From: Lineus longissimus
Lineage: Eukaryota; Nemertea; Pilidiophora; Heteronemertea; Lineidae
Length of the DNA: 64,000 nt
Assembly (NCBI RefSeq): GCF_910592395.1
Contig: NC_088311.1
Span: forward strand, 16,992,501 to 17,056,500
Direction of reading: 5' to 3'
The stretch's first letter is position 1. Each line of letters starts with the position of its first letter. The notes beneath the pieces are model-generated. The model saw only the letters and a list, made by a program, of their open reading frames with translations, did not search any database and was not told the DNA's origin. Shown here piece after piece: positions 22,824-36,900 of the stretch. The translations under genes and the position numbers were made by a program.

Positions 22824-25800
22824 GCCTAAATGCTCATTATGTAAACTATAAACAATAGACTGACATAATGGATTTTATGTGGGATAACCTAATCAACTTG
22901 TTCAGCCCTCACCACATGCTAATCAGCCAGGTCTGGGAGTGTCCAGGAATATGGCTGACCAATCAGATTCTAGCTAGGGTCCCAAGCTGGTTTCAAGGGG
23001 CTAGCTAGCTTCAAGGGGCAAGAGCTTTATTACTTGCCAGGTTGCAGTGAGACGAACAAGTTGTTTAATTATTTCGTTTTCCACCTCCTCCACTCCTCCT
23101 CCAACTTGTATAGTGTCTCAGATGCTTATTTTTTCTGAGTGGTGGTTGACCCCTTGCAGTTATGTAACATTTAGCGGATTACACTTCGCGCGTCAGCGAG
23201 TTGAGTCATGTCACGTGATTGGCTCTGTTAAGAGCACGTGGTATGTGAATATTTCACATCCTGTCCTCATGATGTTACGTCATCCGGACATTTACTCGTC
23301 ACGTGATTTAGCTTGATTTAGCTTGCTGATGCGTTTGTTGTGGCCGCTACATTTTGGGGGCACGCCCCTTCTATTGGTATGATGCAAGTAAAATCAGTCA
23401 AAATAAATTTGGCCAATTAATAATATATTTCGGAGTTTAGTTAGTTATTGGGAGACTGCATAAATGTACTGGCGTGAATACTCTCCATTAACTTCCTCAA
23501 CAGAGATAGGACAATTTAGATGGGGTTGTCAAACATATTCACTGACTGGGTGTCATCCACTTCCTGTTCAGGCTGTCCATCTTCTGCATTCAACTCTGCA
23601 AAATGCCTATAACATTTATCTATGGTAATATTACCTGATGAATCACCTGAGTTTGCACCTGAACCTCTATTTATTCAACAAAGACTAAACTTTCATTGGA
23701 TTTGAATCTTGGGCATTCATAATCTTCTTCTAAAAGTTATTCCTCTCAGCCTCTTTTTGCTTTAGTAATTGCTTTTTTGTAGCCCTTACTAGCCTTCTTC
23801 ATTTAGCTAATTTTTCTCCTTCCTATTTCTACGATACATTGATTTAGCATTTTCCAAATTGTTTCGCTCACACACACATTCTTTATCAAACCACTAGATT
23901 TTTTGAACCCTTTTAACTCTTTTTTACCATACCACATCTGCCAGCTGCTCAACAACTAGTTTGACCATTACATACAGTTTAACCGATCTGGTCTTTGATA
24001 CTTTTTTCTCGTTTGAATCTAGCTGTTGGGAGGGCATAACGGTCTGCCCTTATAGTCGACGTAACGAGGGATCCTCGTTTCAAATGGGCGCGACATTGGA
24101 TTAAACCCGCCATCCAGTTTCCAACGAGGCACCTCCTGTACCTGCGTCTGCAACGGACAAAAGTTCTTCAATGATACCCATGGTCCGATATCAAACTACA
24201 TGCGACTATAAACATGATAAAGGCAGACCCTGTCCCTCCCTGCTTGCCCCAAGGTGGAGAAAAACCACAGGGCATCAGTGTCTCCGGGAAACGGAGAAAC
24301 CAAGGTCTGGATTAACAACTGTACCCGAGTACTTGTACACTGTACTCGACGGAAACAGGCAACAACCAAACCTACAACTCCCTATACAAACTCGGTGATA
24401 AATCGGTCCAAGTTTTCTTCTTTTGGCCATTCAATTACATGTATTTGAACGTCTGGCTTGTTTTTGCATTCTTCACTAAATGGTCCTGTGCCTGACAAAT
24501 GAAAACAGGACCCCCTGGCCCCGTAGCCCCTTTTTTCAAATGGCAAGTACTGAAACAAGATATATTCAAATATTCTATTTGATGGGCTGAAGGGTGGTAA
24601 TCGTGTTTGGTTTTTAGGTCAAGGTATGTAAAAACCTAACTTCAAAGAAATCGGACCTGTAGTTCTCGCTCCATATCTCAAAACGATGCGGACAAAATAT
24701 TTACGAACGGACGATAGCTTAATATTTTGTGATGGAAACAAAATAGATAAAATAACCGTTGAATGCAAAAATCCATCTTTTTAATAGTTTCTCAATTTAT
24801 ACATACAAAAAATAAATAAATTGACATACGAGTCACTTACGGACATATATTCCGAAATCAAACCCAGGAAATTAATCAACTGGTTTAAAGTAGCATTTAT
24901 CACACCACTAAGAACATATACTTGCATTTTTAGACGTTTTAATGCAAATTCAAATTACAACAAACTATCATAGACGCAATTTACGTTCCACCGGAAAAGT
25001 CATCACAGAAGCCTCCCCATCATTGAGGTCTTATGCAATGTAGGGACAAGAGATTCGCTGGACGTGTAGCAGCCGGGTATGAAGGTCGCCAAGCATTGTT
25101 CTTCGAACTACACATGAACAGGATGAAGGTAGCCTTGTTCCACTACTATAGTATGCGTCTAGATTTCTTGCTGTAGAGTAACAGAACGCAAACTGATGCT
25201 TTTAATTGTGTCTGAGCCGGAGGTCATGTTATCTGCACATATTCCTGAACCATCAAACCACGACGAAGCTATTATGCGACTGTATCGGCCTCGTCTTATA
25301 ACACTTTTCGCCGAGAATTGCTCTCCAGAAATTTCTATGGACTTGATATCAATTGCAAATTGACAACAATCCGATCCATTCACAGTATACGTAGGATACA
25401 TGACCATTGTAATTGCTATTTACTAAGGGGACTTTTTCTGTTTTCACCAAGATTTCAACTGAATCTACTTTGGTCCAATATGTTGAACATAAGGCCGTCG
25501 GAATGCTAGTGCACTGCATATCTACAGTCGCCTGTTTTAGCTCAAGATTTTTAGTTTTTTAACACAGATTGAGAATTGCATTGTAATCACTCCATTCTTG
25601 TCTCGGCCCATGCCCGATTCTATTAATCTGTCTTTCTAAACACATGTGTCAGATCAATATCCCATCCATTTGAATTGAATTTACCGAGAACACCATAACT
25701 TACAAATGTAAACAACCAAAATGTATAAATAGACCCTAAATTTTTGATGAACTGTTCCCTACGACTCTTTTCGACCAATAGTTATCCGTATGGTAATTGT

Positions 25801-26486
25801 GGTCAGATACGTTATTGATGGCATACTAGGCGTTATAATTACCCGATATTGTTGATCACTCTAATGACTCATAATTCCCAAATATTCATATCAAATAACG
25901 GTGTTTCGTGCTAAAAATAGCTCCATTCAATTGCAAAAGGATATTTTACAGAAATTTATGGACATCATTCTGGGCACAGCATCACAGACGTGAACACCTT
26001 TTTGACACTTTTTGTCAGTCCACAGGCACTTTTTGGAATAACCCGATATACACTCACATTTTTATTTCAACTAGCACCGTCTTGAATAAATAAAAATAAG
26101 TGTAGTTATATACGTACGTATCTACAATGTAAAATATAGAATTCCTATACAACGTGTTTATAAAACATGGCACAAATTTGCATCTAGCCACGGCCTTTGG
26201 ATCACTCACACAAAGCCCTGCTGAGTATGGCCTGATTTGGTGGGATATCTTGGCCATAACATCAAATGTCCATCACCTCATTGTGCCATCCTTAAAGTTG
26301 ACATGTATTGATACACTAAATCATGCATCTTAAACAGAGCTAGCCTGTGATAGCAAGTTGTTGCTTTTGTGGGGGGCCCAATTTCAGCAAGGCTACGTGT
26401 GAGTGTTAAATGACCAATCCAAATGCCTGCAATAAGAGAACAGGTTAACAGAAAAGTTCTTTGAACATCAGGTAAAGCATAGTCCA
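22824..26486. other. Intergenic region between genes A and B
   Basis: No convincing gene. A diverged dispersed repeat (TCAAAGAAATCGGACCTGTA type) is at 24600-24730. The minus frame at 25407-25159 is open for 82 codons but has no recognisable motif. Confidence 0.4.
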
Positions 26487-26495
26487 GGTCATGAT

Positions 26496-27428
26496 CAAGG
26501 AGGATACCGCGGTGACGTCACATCACGTGATCCCGACCCATATTAGTGATCGCTATGGCCAATCAGATTCAGTCTACTGACAGCATCAGTACTGAACACA
26601 TCTCCACGTCTCACTGTCTGGTGCGCTTTTGTACACAAAAACACCAATAGACATGAAATATTGCAATACCTAGTATGGATTCTTCCTGTGTAAAATAAAA
26701 TTTACAGAGCAGATTAACTTCCACGAATAAAAAAGACGTTTGGCGTGGCCAAAGTGCGGAAATAATGTCTCCGCTAAAATACACTACGAAATACACTAGG
26801 CAATGCACTACGCAATATACAGTAGAGATGCAGTTGAGTTTGTTATTGTTTTGACTTTGAAGCCCGCCCATATCATAATATATTCATGTATTCATGAAGT
26901 ATGAACTCATTTCTGTCCCATACAACTCTAAGAACAGTCAATTTCTCCTAAAATCATCACCGAAACCGCGATATCCGCAGGAAGATTTCGTTCTAGTGTC
27001 CGAAAATGCATGATCTTACAGGGGCGCTAACTCGACAAATAGAGGGGATCTATGCGAGTTTTAGTTTTTACAGGTCTCGAACTTGTAAAATCTGTAAACA
27101 TGCCTCCAAATCCCATTATGATAATGAAGAGATTGCCCCATATCTGGGAGACTGTTTTGAAACCATCGCTAATTTTGGAAGATCGGTGCCCGGCTATTTG
27201 GTTTAAAAAACCCTATTTTCCCCATCAAAACAGCACTTTTCATTATTCAAATGATAGCTTATTGTCTGAAGACTTATTTCATAGCAGAAAAGTACTAATA
27301 ACTCTGATTTGATGCGAAAAATCTAACTTTTTTGATGACTTGATTTTCCCTTGGCCGTGGATCGAGTTTGTTTACAATATGCAGCGCCATCTTGGAAAAG
27401 CCGTGACGTCACCGCGGTATCCTCCTTG
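26496..27428. mobile_element. Non-autonomous DNA transposon, perfect TIR and 9-bp target duplication
   Basis: Ends CAAGGAGGATACCGCGGTGA (26496) and its exact complement ending at 27428; arms match for 26 bp and include TGACGTCA. Flanked by GGTCATGAT at 26487-26495 and 27429-27437. 933 bp with no recognisable transposase. A 9-bp duplication suggests a Mutator-like family, but the class is inferred. Confidence 0.85.
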
Positions 27429-27897
27429 GGTCATGATTCAGCTGTTAATCTAGAGTAATACTGAATCACTAAACATCAAGCATACTTAGCTGATGATTTA
27501 CACCTTATTCACAAAATTCTGAGATCGCTAGTGCCTTCTTGGTAAGTCTTGGTAACACGTAGTTAAATTACTCTAAAGTCGTGATATCAGGCTATACTGG
27601 GATAGTTGGACCGACGCCGATATATGGCACCAGCACCTACATGTAACCTGGTATACATTTTGCCATCGTAATGAAAATATGCAGGCCTACATGTATCTCT
27701 TGAGAGTTTACATATACTGAATAGAATGATTTTGACACCCGTGGTGGTGGAGTCACGAACCATTTCCAGCCACAATTTGCCTGGAAACAACATTCCCTTT
27801 AAATGATCGATCGACTGCTGCTGGTATTTGTATCATAGATTTCGACAAACGATTCGTTGCTCAAATAAAGTAACTCCCTGGGAGTATATTGCACTGT

Positions 27898-27972
27898 TTA
27901 CTGGAAGTTAGCATAGAGGTCGAAATTTTGTAGGTATCTCAGAACGACTTCATGGACATACTTGTATTGCTC
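27898..27972 (-). CDS. Gene A terminal exon
   Basis: A 75-bp exon EQYKYVHEVVLRYLQNFDLY ending at TAA; matches the canonical C-terminal helix of RPTP D2. No clear AATAAA was found just downstream on this strand. Confidence 0.92.
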   Translation of the reverse strand, partial: EQYKYVHEVVLRYLQNFDLYANFQ

Positions 27973-30900
27973 CTGAAAGTGATATCGAACATGGAGAATA
28001 ATATTCAGGCAGAGTCATGGCGTTCATCTTTCTAATGACAGTTTAAACCGTTCGTTTAAACAATTCCAATCGCGTAAATACGTACTAAATATACATTTCA
28101 ACGTTGCCATTATGTAGACAGATACACACATACTATTCATACCAAGTTTCAACAAAGTTGCCTGCATGATTACTGCAATACGGCATTGTGTATAGGTGGC
28201 ATCTACCTTGTGTATAACTGCATTTCTATTTCGCCTCACCACCAGTTATTTCAAACAGCGTACCCCTTTAAGACTTTAGGTAGACGGTAGGGGATCGTAT
28301 GATCATGATGATTGCATTAGACAAAACACGAGATCCGGAAGACTTATGAGGCTAAATGACAATGTCCGACATTGATTTGGACAAAGTTGCAAAACCCGGG
28401 TACTTACATAAGTGTTGACGAGTTGTGGTCTGTGTGACCTCAGCAGACGGAGATACTGGAAAACATCCACCTCCTGGTCGACCTTGACCTTCTCAATGAC
28501 AGAATGCGCCGCACAGAAGACACCACTTTGGGAAGCACCGTCCCTAGAAATGATATCACACCATAGAGGATGACGTATGCGAGGACCATGAAGGGTTGGC
28601 CAATGTGTAGGCCGAGGCCTTTTTTTTAGCATTTTGCCATGCGCAATCATGTCGTGTAAAAGATAATTAGGAGCGGTATTTAGTGCATGCGCCAGCAAGA
28701 AGGCTTGCCAATTTGAGAAGCAAGGTCCCTATAGACAAGATATCAATGAAATTGTTAAAATACGACCTAATCACATGCAAGAAAGGTATGCTATTTATCA
28801 ATCATTTTGAACCGTGAGGAATAACTCCGAGCACGAACATAATCTTTCTATTTTCTTTGTGTTGTATAAAGCATGAGCTCTCATTCCAAACTAAAGTCAC
28901 CTACAGGCATTGTACAAGTATCTTCTTGTTCTCGACCTTTTGTTGCCACTTCTCGACCTTTTCTAGCAGATCCACGATCGCCTCCACGGATGCTGGCGTC
29001 GCCTGACCATCGGGCCAGTTTTGTAACTGAAAGTGCCGGACCACTCGACCAGATATATCATCTTTTCTCTAAAGAGATGGTAACAGTAAAATAAACTATA
29101 GGCCAGCTAAGCCCAAGCACTTTTATTCGCTCAACTTTTGTTCTCCGGCATTCATCTACCGTTGCAGCAATTTAAATGTTTGAGTATTTAATTTCTCGTT
29201 ATAACCCAACAAAATAAATGTGACCCGTCAAGATCACAGCAAAACCAGGCCCCCTCGCTCTGAGCCTGGCAGGTTGAGACGGCCTGTTGGTTCATTTCTC
29301 TACTGTCTGCCTTTTGTGAAATATGAGCACATCAATTTCTTCCATTATCTCCTGGTGTCATTTAGGCTCATCTTCTGTGCGTCATGCACCTGGTTTTGCT
29401 GTGACGGGTCACAAATTATCTCGCGCAGAGCCCAATGAACATGAATGTTTACACCAGTACTCACAATGAACATTCAATAAGTCTATGGGCATTGGCAGGG
29501 CCTCGCGGCGACCCGTTCGAGAGCGGCACCCCCGATATCCAATTGGAAAATCCCGCGTGTCCGCCATCACCCGGGTCACAGCAGCCCCGTGCTCGCCGTC
29601 CACACTTAATAGCCTAAAGCAATGCTATAACCCGATCTGTTAACTGCGGTCAGAGTATCTATTGATCATAGTTTCTATCATTAGCCTTTACAAATACAAT
29701 TTAGATAATGGCGTAAGCCCCGTCTGCTATTATTGACACATGTCACAGAGCAAGAATGTCCGTACTTACTACGCCGACTTTGCCCGCAATCTTTGATATC
29801 CTTATGTTTCTGACAGTGATATCTGTGTTGGATGTGTCCACGTCCAGGCAATCTACTATCAGTGGGTGATACTCCATCTGCTCAGTCTCTTGTGGCCAAT
29901 AAACTGTGGAAAACTGATATAAAAGAAGGTCGAAAAAAAGTCAGTTTTCGATAAAGCTGCCAGGACCAAGGACCCGGTATCCTTTTATAAATGACCAGTT
30001 TGTTTTGCAAACATCCATGTCCCATTAAAGTTCATGGTTCCAAAATTTGTTTGTCTATGTCGCGATTTTTTATCTAAATTACTTATTTTTGAATATCTTT
30101 CATCGTTCTTGCTAAGGTCAATTGATGTTCTCGTTGCTGCTCCTCGGTGCCCACATGAAGACTCTGGGATGCTGAGCAGACGTGCGTTGAGCAAGGACCT
30201 ATCATTCAAAATGCACAATTAGTCGAAGAAATCGAACTGCAACTTTACCTTTCTGATACCTATACGGTCTACTGTGAACTATAGTGACAATGTTAACCCT
30301 TCGAGGCCAGTAAATATTACCTCATAAGTATCATCGACCATGTTCATCATAACAATAGTGGAGATTCCCGTGTCATGCACGATCCGCCAGATGTCCTTCA
30401 TTGTCTCAGGGAGGGGCATCTGGGTTATAATGTAGTTGTCCTTCTCACCGTAGCCCTGAAAGCAGATGGTGGAATCTGAATTAAATCGGACTATGATAAT
30501 ACACAGTGGGTTTTAACATAGAAATGTCACAAGAATGATGATACCCCCTGCCAAATACCGGCACAGCATTGTATTACAAATAATGCTCTTAATTTCATCT
30601 TGACGCAAGGGCCCAACGCGCCGCGTAGCGGCAAAAAAGCGAAGCTGGCGAAACATTTATAACGGGTCACCGTCACTTATTATTGGACTTATAGCGCATT
30701 TACGGGGTTGCAACTATTTTGCTTTATAGTGTCACCAGGAAAGAAAAGCATGCGACCTAACGCCGATCTATTTGTATAAAGTGATAATTGGAAGTCATAT
30801 AGTAGGAAAAATCAATAAAATAATCATTCCATTTCGTCTTTTGAGGGCATTTTTGATTGTAAAAAATATATGTGTACGTCACCGTAGTCTCTGCAATGAT

Positions 30901-33900
30901 AATTTTATCAGAGCAGTCTCGCGCAAGTAGAAGTTCTTTACCTATTAGTTCTTCACTTATTAGTCTCAACGTCTGGCGCAAAGCCAGACGTTTTCCAATA
31001 CGATTTCACTACGATGTTTGACAAGAAGGAGCAGTGCGCGAGATATGCTAATGAGCAGACTTCCCTCGCTTGAGTTTCTGAAGAATGTTCCATATCGCGC
31101 TAAGCTCATCACTACTGATTATGACAGGCGTGCAACGGTAGGTATCTCCTCCCCAACTTCCACCCTAATACGGTACAATAAGTTACCATTTGATGGGAAT
31201 GGGACAATGCCCTCACTGTGTATGGAGTCATAGGGATAAGAAGACATTATTCATTAGTGTTGGTACAAGTGATTTTGCCCAAAAAGCATGCGCATTCAAA
31301 AAACGAAATATGCAAGGTATCACGTACATGACCATGACGACGTGCAGAAAGTGCACTGGCCAGTGCATACCCTATGGCTATGTACTAGTAAACATGGTAA
31401 ACATGAACAACATCATTATTCATCGGCAGTTCATTTTACTCCGAGCTTTTCCTGAAACATATAGCCATGATGATTAGGCCTACCATGTACCATGACCAAT
31501 AACAGCACCAGATCATGTAGATGTCAACAAGTTCACATGAACCGTATAATCCCGCATGGCGCATGTGGGGCATGCGTCTAAACCAAAGCCCCAAAATCAC
31601 TTGTTTTGGTCCATTTCAGTTTCACTTGTGTTTCCCCCGTCTCCCAGTCCATAATACATTTACAGTTTACAATCCCCGATCATGGCCCAACAAAAGGTCA
31701 TCGGTTGACTAAAGGAACACAACTGTTCAATGTATTAATAGTTGAATGCGATCAAACTACGTCTTTTCAATCGTGGATTGTAAATTTAACCCCATGGGCC
31801 TAGGGAAGGCCCTATAACAATACTTTCGACACAGTTATTATCTCCGCTGCCTCCACCATGTTACACACAGTGCTCACTGCTGATTCTAAAATGCGCCACC
31901 TAGTCAAAACAGGACATATGTTCTTCTAGGAATAGATCTCTTTCCAATATTTCGTCATTCCACTATCGTCATCACCTCATCATACTTTCATTGACATTAC
32001 AGGCACACATCCACAGAGCACTCTTCAAATCATCTACACAGTGGTTATCCAACTAGGATTATAAAGGTAATTTCTTAGCCCCGCACAGTGGGTTTCAGTC
32101 TTGATAAAGGGGCACAATTGCTAGCAGCTGGGTAGGCAAGATAAAGTTAGACGAAGTAGCCGATAGGGGTCTCTCACCCCTCAAAGTCCGTCACAACTAT
32201 TCAAGCTTGTACAAGGAATACATGCAGCGCTGACTCTAACAAGACCCAATGGGAATGTCACACAGTCATCTGTCAAAAACAAGACCTATGTTGCAGTATG
32301 ATATCTTGCCAATATTTAATAATTGCACTATCGTCATCACCTCATCATACTTCATTGACATTACAGGCACACATTGACATTGACCACTGTTGCAGTCAAC
32401 GACACAGTCGCTATCCAAGTAGCATTATAGAGGTAATTATCATTATCATACCTCATTAGCATGTGAACCAATCACGTCGCGTCCTTTGCGATCACGGCAA
32501 AGCCTCATGGAATAATGTCTTTCACCGTTGAATAATTTTTCATATTCCATGCCTACAACTTCAATTTCTTCATATTCCATGGCTAGAAGTTCAATACTAA
32601 TATAATATCCAAGATAAAGTTACAAGAAGTAGTCAATAGGGGTCTCTCACCTCTCACTGTATGTCCACACTATTCACGCTTGTACGAGGAATACATTCAA
32701 TGCTGAATCTAACAACACCCAGTGCCCTTACTCTGTATATTAGTCACTGGAAGATGGCCCATTTCACTCCTTCCTTCTACTTCACCTATAATATCATTGC
32801 AAACGCCTCAGTTCTATGATATCACATTCACTTTCAGCTGTCATGCAACGCAACAACTGTGCTATCTGCCATCGCACATCAACGAAGAAGTGCAGCCGCC
32901 CACATTCCACCTCACGTCTGTCCGACCAGCTGCAATCCTCGAGGACGCCCCACTGTACCACGATTTCACTACGATGTTTGACAAGAAGGAGCAGTGCGCG
33001 AGATAGGCTAATGAGCAGACTTCCCTCGCTTGAGTTTCGGAAGAATGTTCCATATCGCGCTAAGCTGACCACTGCTGACCATGACAGGCGTGCATTGGAC
33101 TGGTACAGGTTGGAACTGAACATTGAATATGCTGGTGGTGACGCTTTCTGATGAGAAGTTGGTCGTGACTGATGCAGTATCCTTGGACTTGTCCACAGCA
33201 TCGTTCAATCATTGCTCTCTGAGCTGCCTTGATTCTGTACTTACCCAAATACTAAGACCAAATGCCTGTTGACTGTGCTTTAAGAGAGACTGGCGCCATG
33301 CCTAGAGATATGACTGACCCCTATTGGCAAATTTGTATGACTTTATCTTGCCTACCTAGCTGCTGCCTATAGTCTCCCTTTAACTGCGGAACACTTCAAA
33401 GTCGATAAAATGCCATGTTCCACCTTTTAATGTGTTCAGACCGCCATTTTCAAAATAATCAAGTCAGGACACTGCCTTCTAGTCTCATAATAAATTTTGC
33501 TTTCCTCAATAATAACATTTCTTCTTCTTCAATGCTTTCATCATTCCAAACTTCTCCTCCTCTGACTTTTACAGGGGTACAGTCATGGCAATCAAAACCC
33601 AAATACTGAGACCAAATGCCTGTTGACTGTGCTTTAAGAGAGACTGGCGCCATGCCTAGTCTCTCTTAAAGCACAGTCAACAGACACCAACCCCCTCAGA
33701 CTCAGAAACCACAAACGCCCAACCCTTCCTGCTACCTTAATACTTCTGGATCTCATATACACATTATTGCCCCGCTTTGAAGGCCTACTCCACTTGTATT
33801 AAAATGAACATAAATTTCAACAGCGCTACTATTACACTGATAAGCAAATACCTTGAATGCCAAGCTTCAACGCCGAATCTTCGTGCATAATGACTTTAGC

Positions 33901-36900
33901 ATTGCATTGTCTAATTCTATTTACGTGAGCCACAAGATATAACACAATATAAACGAGACGCGTAGAGTCAGACCAGCTTTTAAGTAGTCCTCTACTGGGG
34001 AGCCCGATCACCAATTGTAACATTCGCGGTCTTACCGTGGCATAAACTGCATTAACATAATCATTCCATCCATCTATTGGTGTAGACAAAACCACACGAG
34101 ATGCGCCATCTGTTGAATAGAGACATTTATAACTAGTCAGTCTACTCAGAATTTGCCTGTGTCACGTCATTTGCTTCTACTCTCCGAGTCGAAAAGCTGC
34201 ATCTTCCGTCATTTAGGCTACTCTTTGACCAAAAACCATTTCAGCTAAACCATTTCAGAATGTATTAAGTGAAGGGTACATCGTCTTCCCCTTACTGGTG
34301 CCCCCTTAAATCTGATCACAGATGGATAGTACCAAAAATGATATCATTAGTCTTTACGAATTCTTAATGGAAGTGTAGGATACATGGCCCCACCCATATC
34401 CCCGACAAATGTCCTTTCTTCTGTTCGATAGCCAAGTAGACAAGATTAATGGCCTTAATAAAATGATGCGTAACAACCCTCAGTAAATCGAGATATTTTT
34501 GCGAGGCTTTTATTTCCGCGATTTTAGCAAATGCTCCATGAAACGCGAGAATTTCGACTTCAAAGCATCAACCAATGAATTTCTGCATCGAAGGCAAACA
34601 TTTCGTAGTCTATTGGCAAGTGAAAATGACAAATACGCCAAATTTTGGCATCGCGAAAGTTTTAAGGTTTACAGTATACATGTCAACATACAAAGTACCA
34701 CAGTGAAACGGTCGTCACTTCAGAAATGCCATGCCGACTTATCGACGTTGAACATCAATCCTAAAGTCTCCTCAATACGCACTATGACAGTAGATCGTCA
34801 TGCTGAAGTGTGGACTTTAGGATAGACTTACAATAGTTGGTGGTCTTAAAGGGGCTACATGTTTGCGACTGATTTTTTTTTTCAGACGGCTGACCACCTA
34901 CCTGGAACAATGTCCTGTTTTCTGTTTTTGCTCATGTTCGCCAGTGCCTGTTCTGAAGGGCTGATGGCATCAGTGAATGCACCCAGAATCTGAAATTGAT
35001 AAGACAGTCCAAAACTGTATTGTGACTCCAATCCCTGCCGTATGTCTGCCGTGGGCCTAGTCGTTCACAGCAAGGAAGTTATTGTTACACGAGAATTTTT
35101 TATTGAAATAGAATGAAAGATTGGAAAACAAGAATTTTGCCATATTTTCAAAAACAGAAGATTTTGACAGAATTGAAGAGAAAACACAAGAAGAATTGAA
35201 AATGTGATAACGAAGATTATGTAACTCTGATTAAAAAAGACACAGCCTGTGAAAAACTGTGTATCTGGGGAGACGGAATTCAGGTGTGGTGGAACACATG
35301 ATCTCTTACACAAAACATAAAAGCACAGCAGCGCTTTCTGCCTGAGCTAAAAAGCCTCTTCAGCAATTCTGATCATAAATATGAAAATTTATTGTTGTTC
35401 ATGCTTGATTCGTCACGCCATTTACTCGTAATCAGTTCGTAGTAGGCCAAGAATCTCTAGATTTGGATGTTTGCATCAGTTATATTCTAACATATTTAGG
35501 TATGCCATGGGAGAGCCTTTTTTGCGAGGAAAATATCGAGGGACTCGGAATTCCCGAATACCAGAATCCGAGCTCAGGAGTTGATAGGTCCCTCTCCTCG
35601 GTACTCATACACTTGTGAAAGAAGGTACCAACCAAGTACTGGTTCTGTAACTGACAGGTCGGTTTCCTCGGTATATTGATAGGTCCCCCCCCCCGTATAA
35701 TAGATTCGAGAAAGAAGGTACTAACCGAGTATTGGTTCTGTAATTGACAAGCGTCTTTCCCAGGTATTGCTTTGATCATGTCACTGTACTTCTGAGGAAA
35801 GTTGTCACTCTTGATGGACGTTATTCCTATCTTGAAATACTCTAAAATTGCGTCATGTATATGTGTGTACTGCCCCTGTAAAACGGAACAATGATAATAA
35901 CTGAGACGAAGTCCCGATAGTAGCTTTCTGATGAAAGCCAAGTACGGTGACATCTGAAATGTCGAGGAACATTTAATCTATCTTGTACTTCGGTCTGGAA
36001 CATTAGCCTGTTTCTTTCGGCGATCTCTCTCCACCAGTCAGGCTCTAATACCTACAGATCTAAAAAGAGGTCTATAATGGAATAATGTCTGTTTAAATTA
36101 CTAACCATGTCTACCCAAATTATCAAAGCATTCAGGTATTCGAACCACACTCGAACATGTTAACTAACCGTGTTTTGCTCCATGTTCGGTCTCAGTACAG
36201 AACGAGGTGAGTCAACATCTCCGAAAGTGTCCTCGAATTGAGGGACCAATGTTCGGACTCGTAGATGCTGACTTACCAGGTTTTGTGCCATGTTCGGTCT
36301 CTGCTCCCTCATTTTAGATGTTGACTTACCACATTCGGCTTCTGCTCGCTCATTTTGATAGAATACTCGCAGATTTTGACTTACTGGGTTCTGTACCATG
36401 TTAAATGTGGTCCTTGCTCCCTCATTTTGATTGCCTACTCGAAGATGTTGATTAACCAAGTCCTGTACCATGTTCGGTTTCTACTCCCTCATTTTGTGGG
36501 CATACTCGTAGATGTTGGCTTACTACATAGGTTCTGTACCATGTTCAGTCTTTGCTCCCTCAATTCGAGGAGACTTTCGGAGATGTTGACTTACCTCGTT
36601 TTGTATTATGTTTGGTCTCTGCTCCCTTATTGTAGGTGTTGACAAACCAGATTTACCACATTCGGTCTCTACAGTCTCATTTTGAGGGTTTACTCGTAGA
36701 TGTTGACTTACTAGGTTCTGTACCAATGCCAGTTTCTGCTGCCACATTTGAGATGTTGACTCACCATGGCGAGGTTATGCAGTCTCTGCTCCTTCATTTT
36801 GAGGGCATACATTCGATGATGACTTACCAGGTTCTGTACCATGTTCGGTCTCTGTTCCCTCATTCTGAGTGCACACTCGTAGAAGTTGACCTTTTTCTCA

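Noticed and set aside
25159-25407. 82-codon minus ORF in the intergenic region
   Set aside because: No recognisable domain or splice context; could be a lone exon but nothing supports it.
36160-36747. Two minus ORFs with NMVQNLVSQHLRV-type repeats as a novel repeat protein
   Set aside because: They are reads through the exon-derived minisatellite; intron-type GTAAGT motifs recur in each unit.
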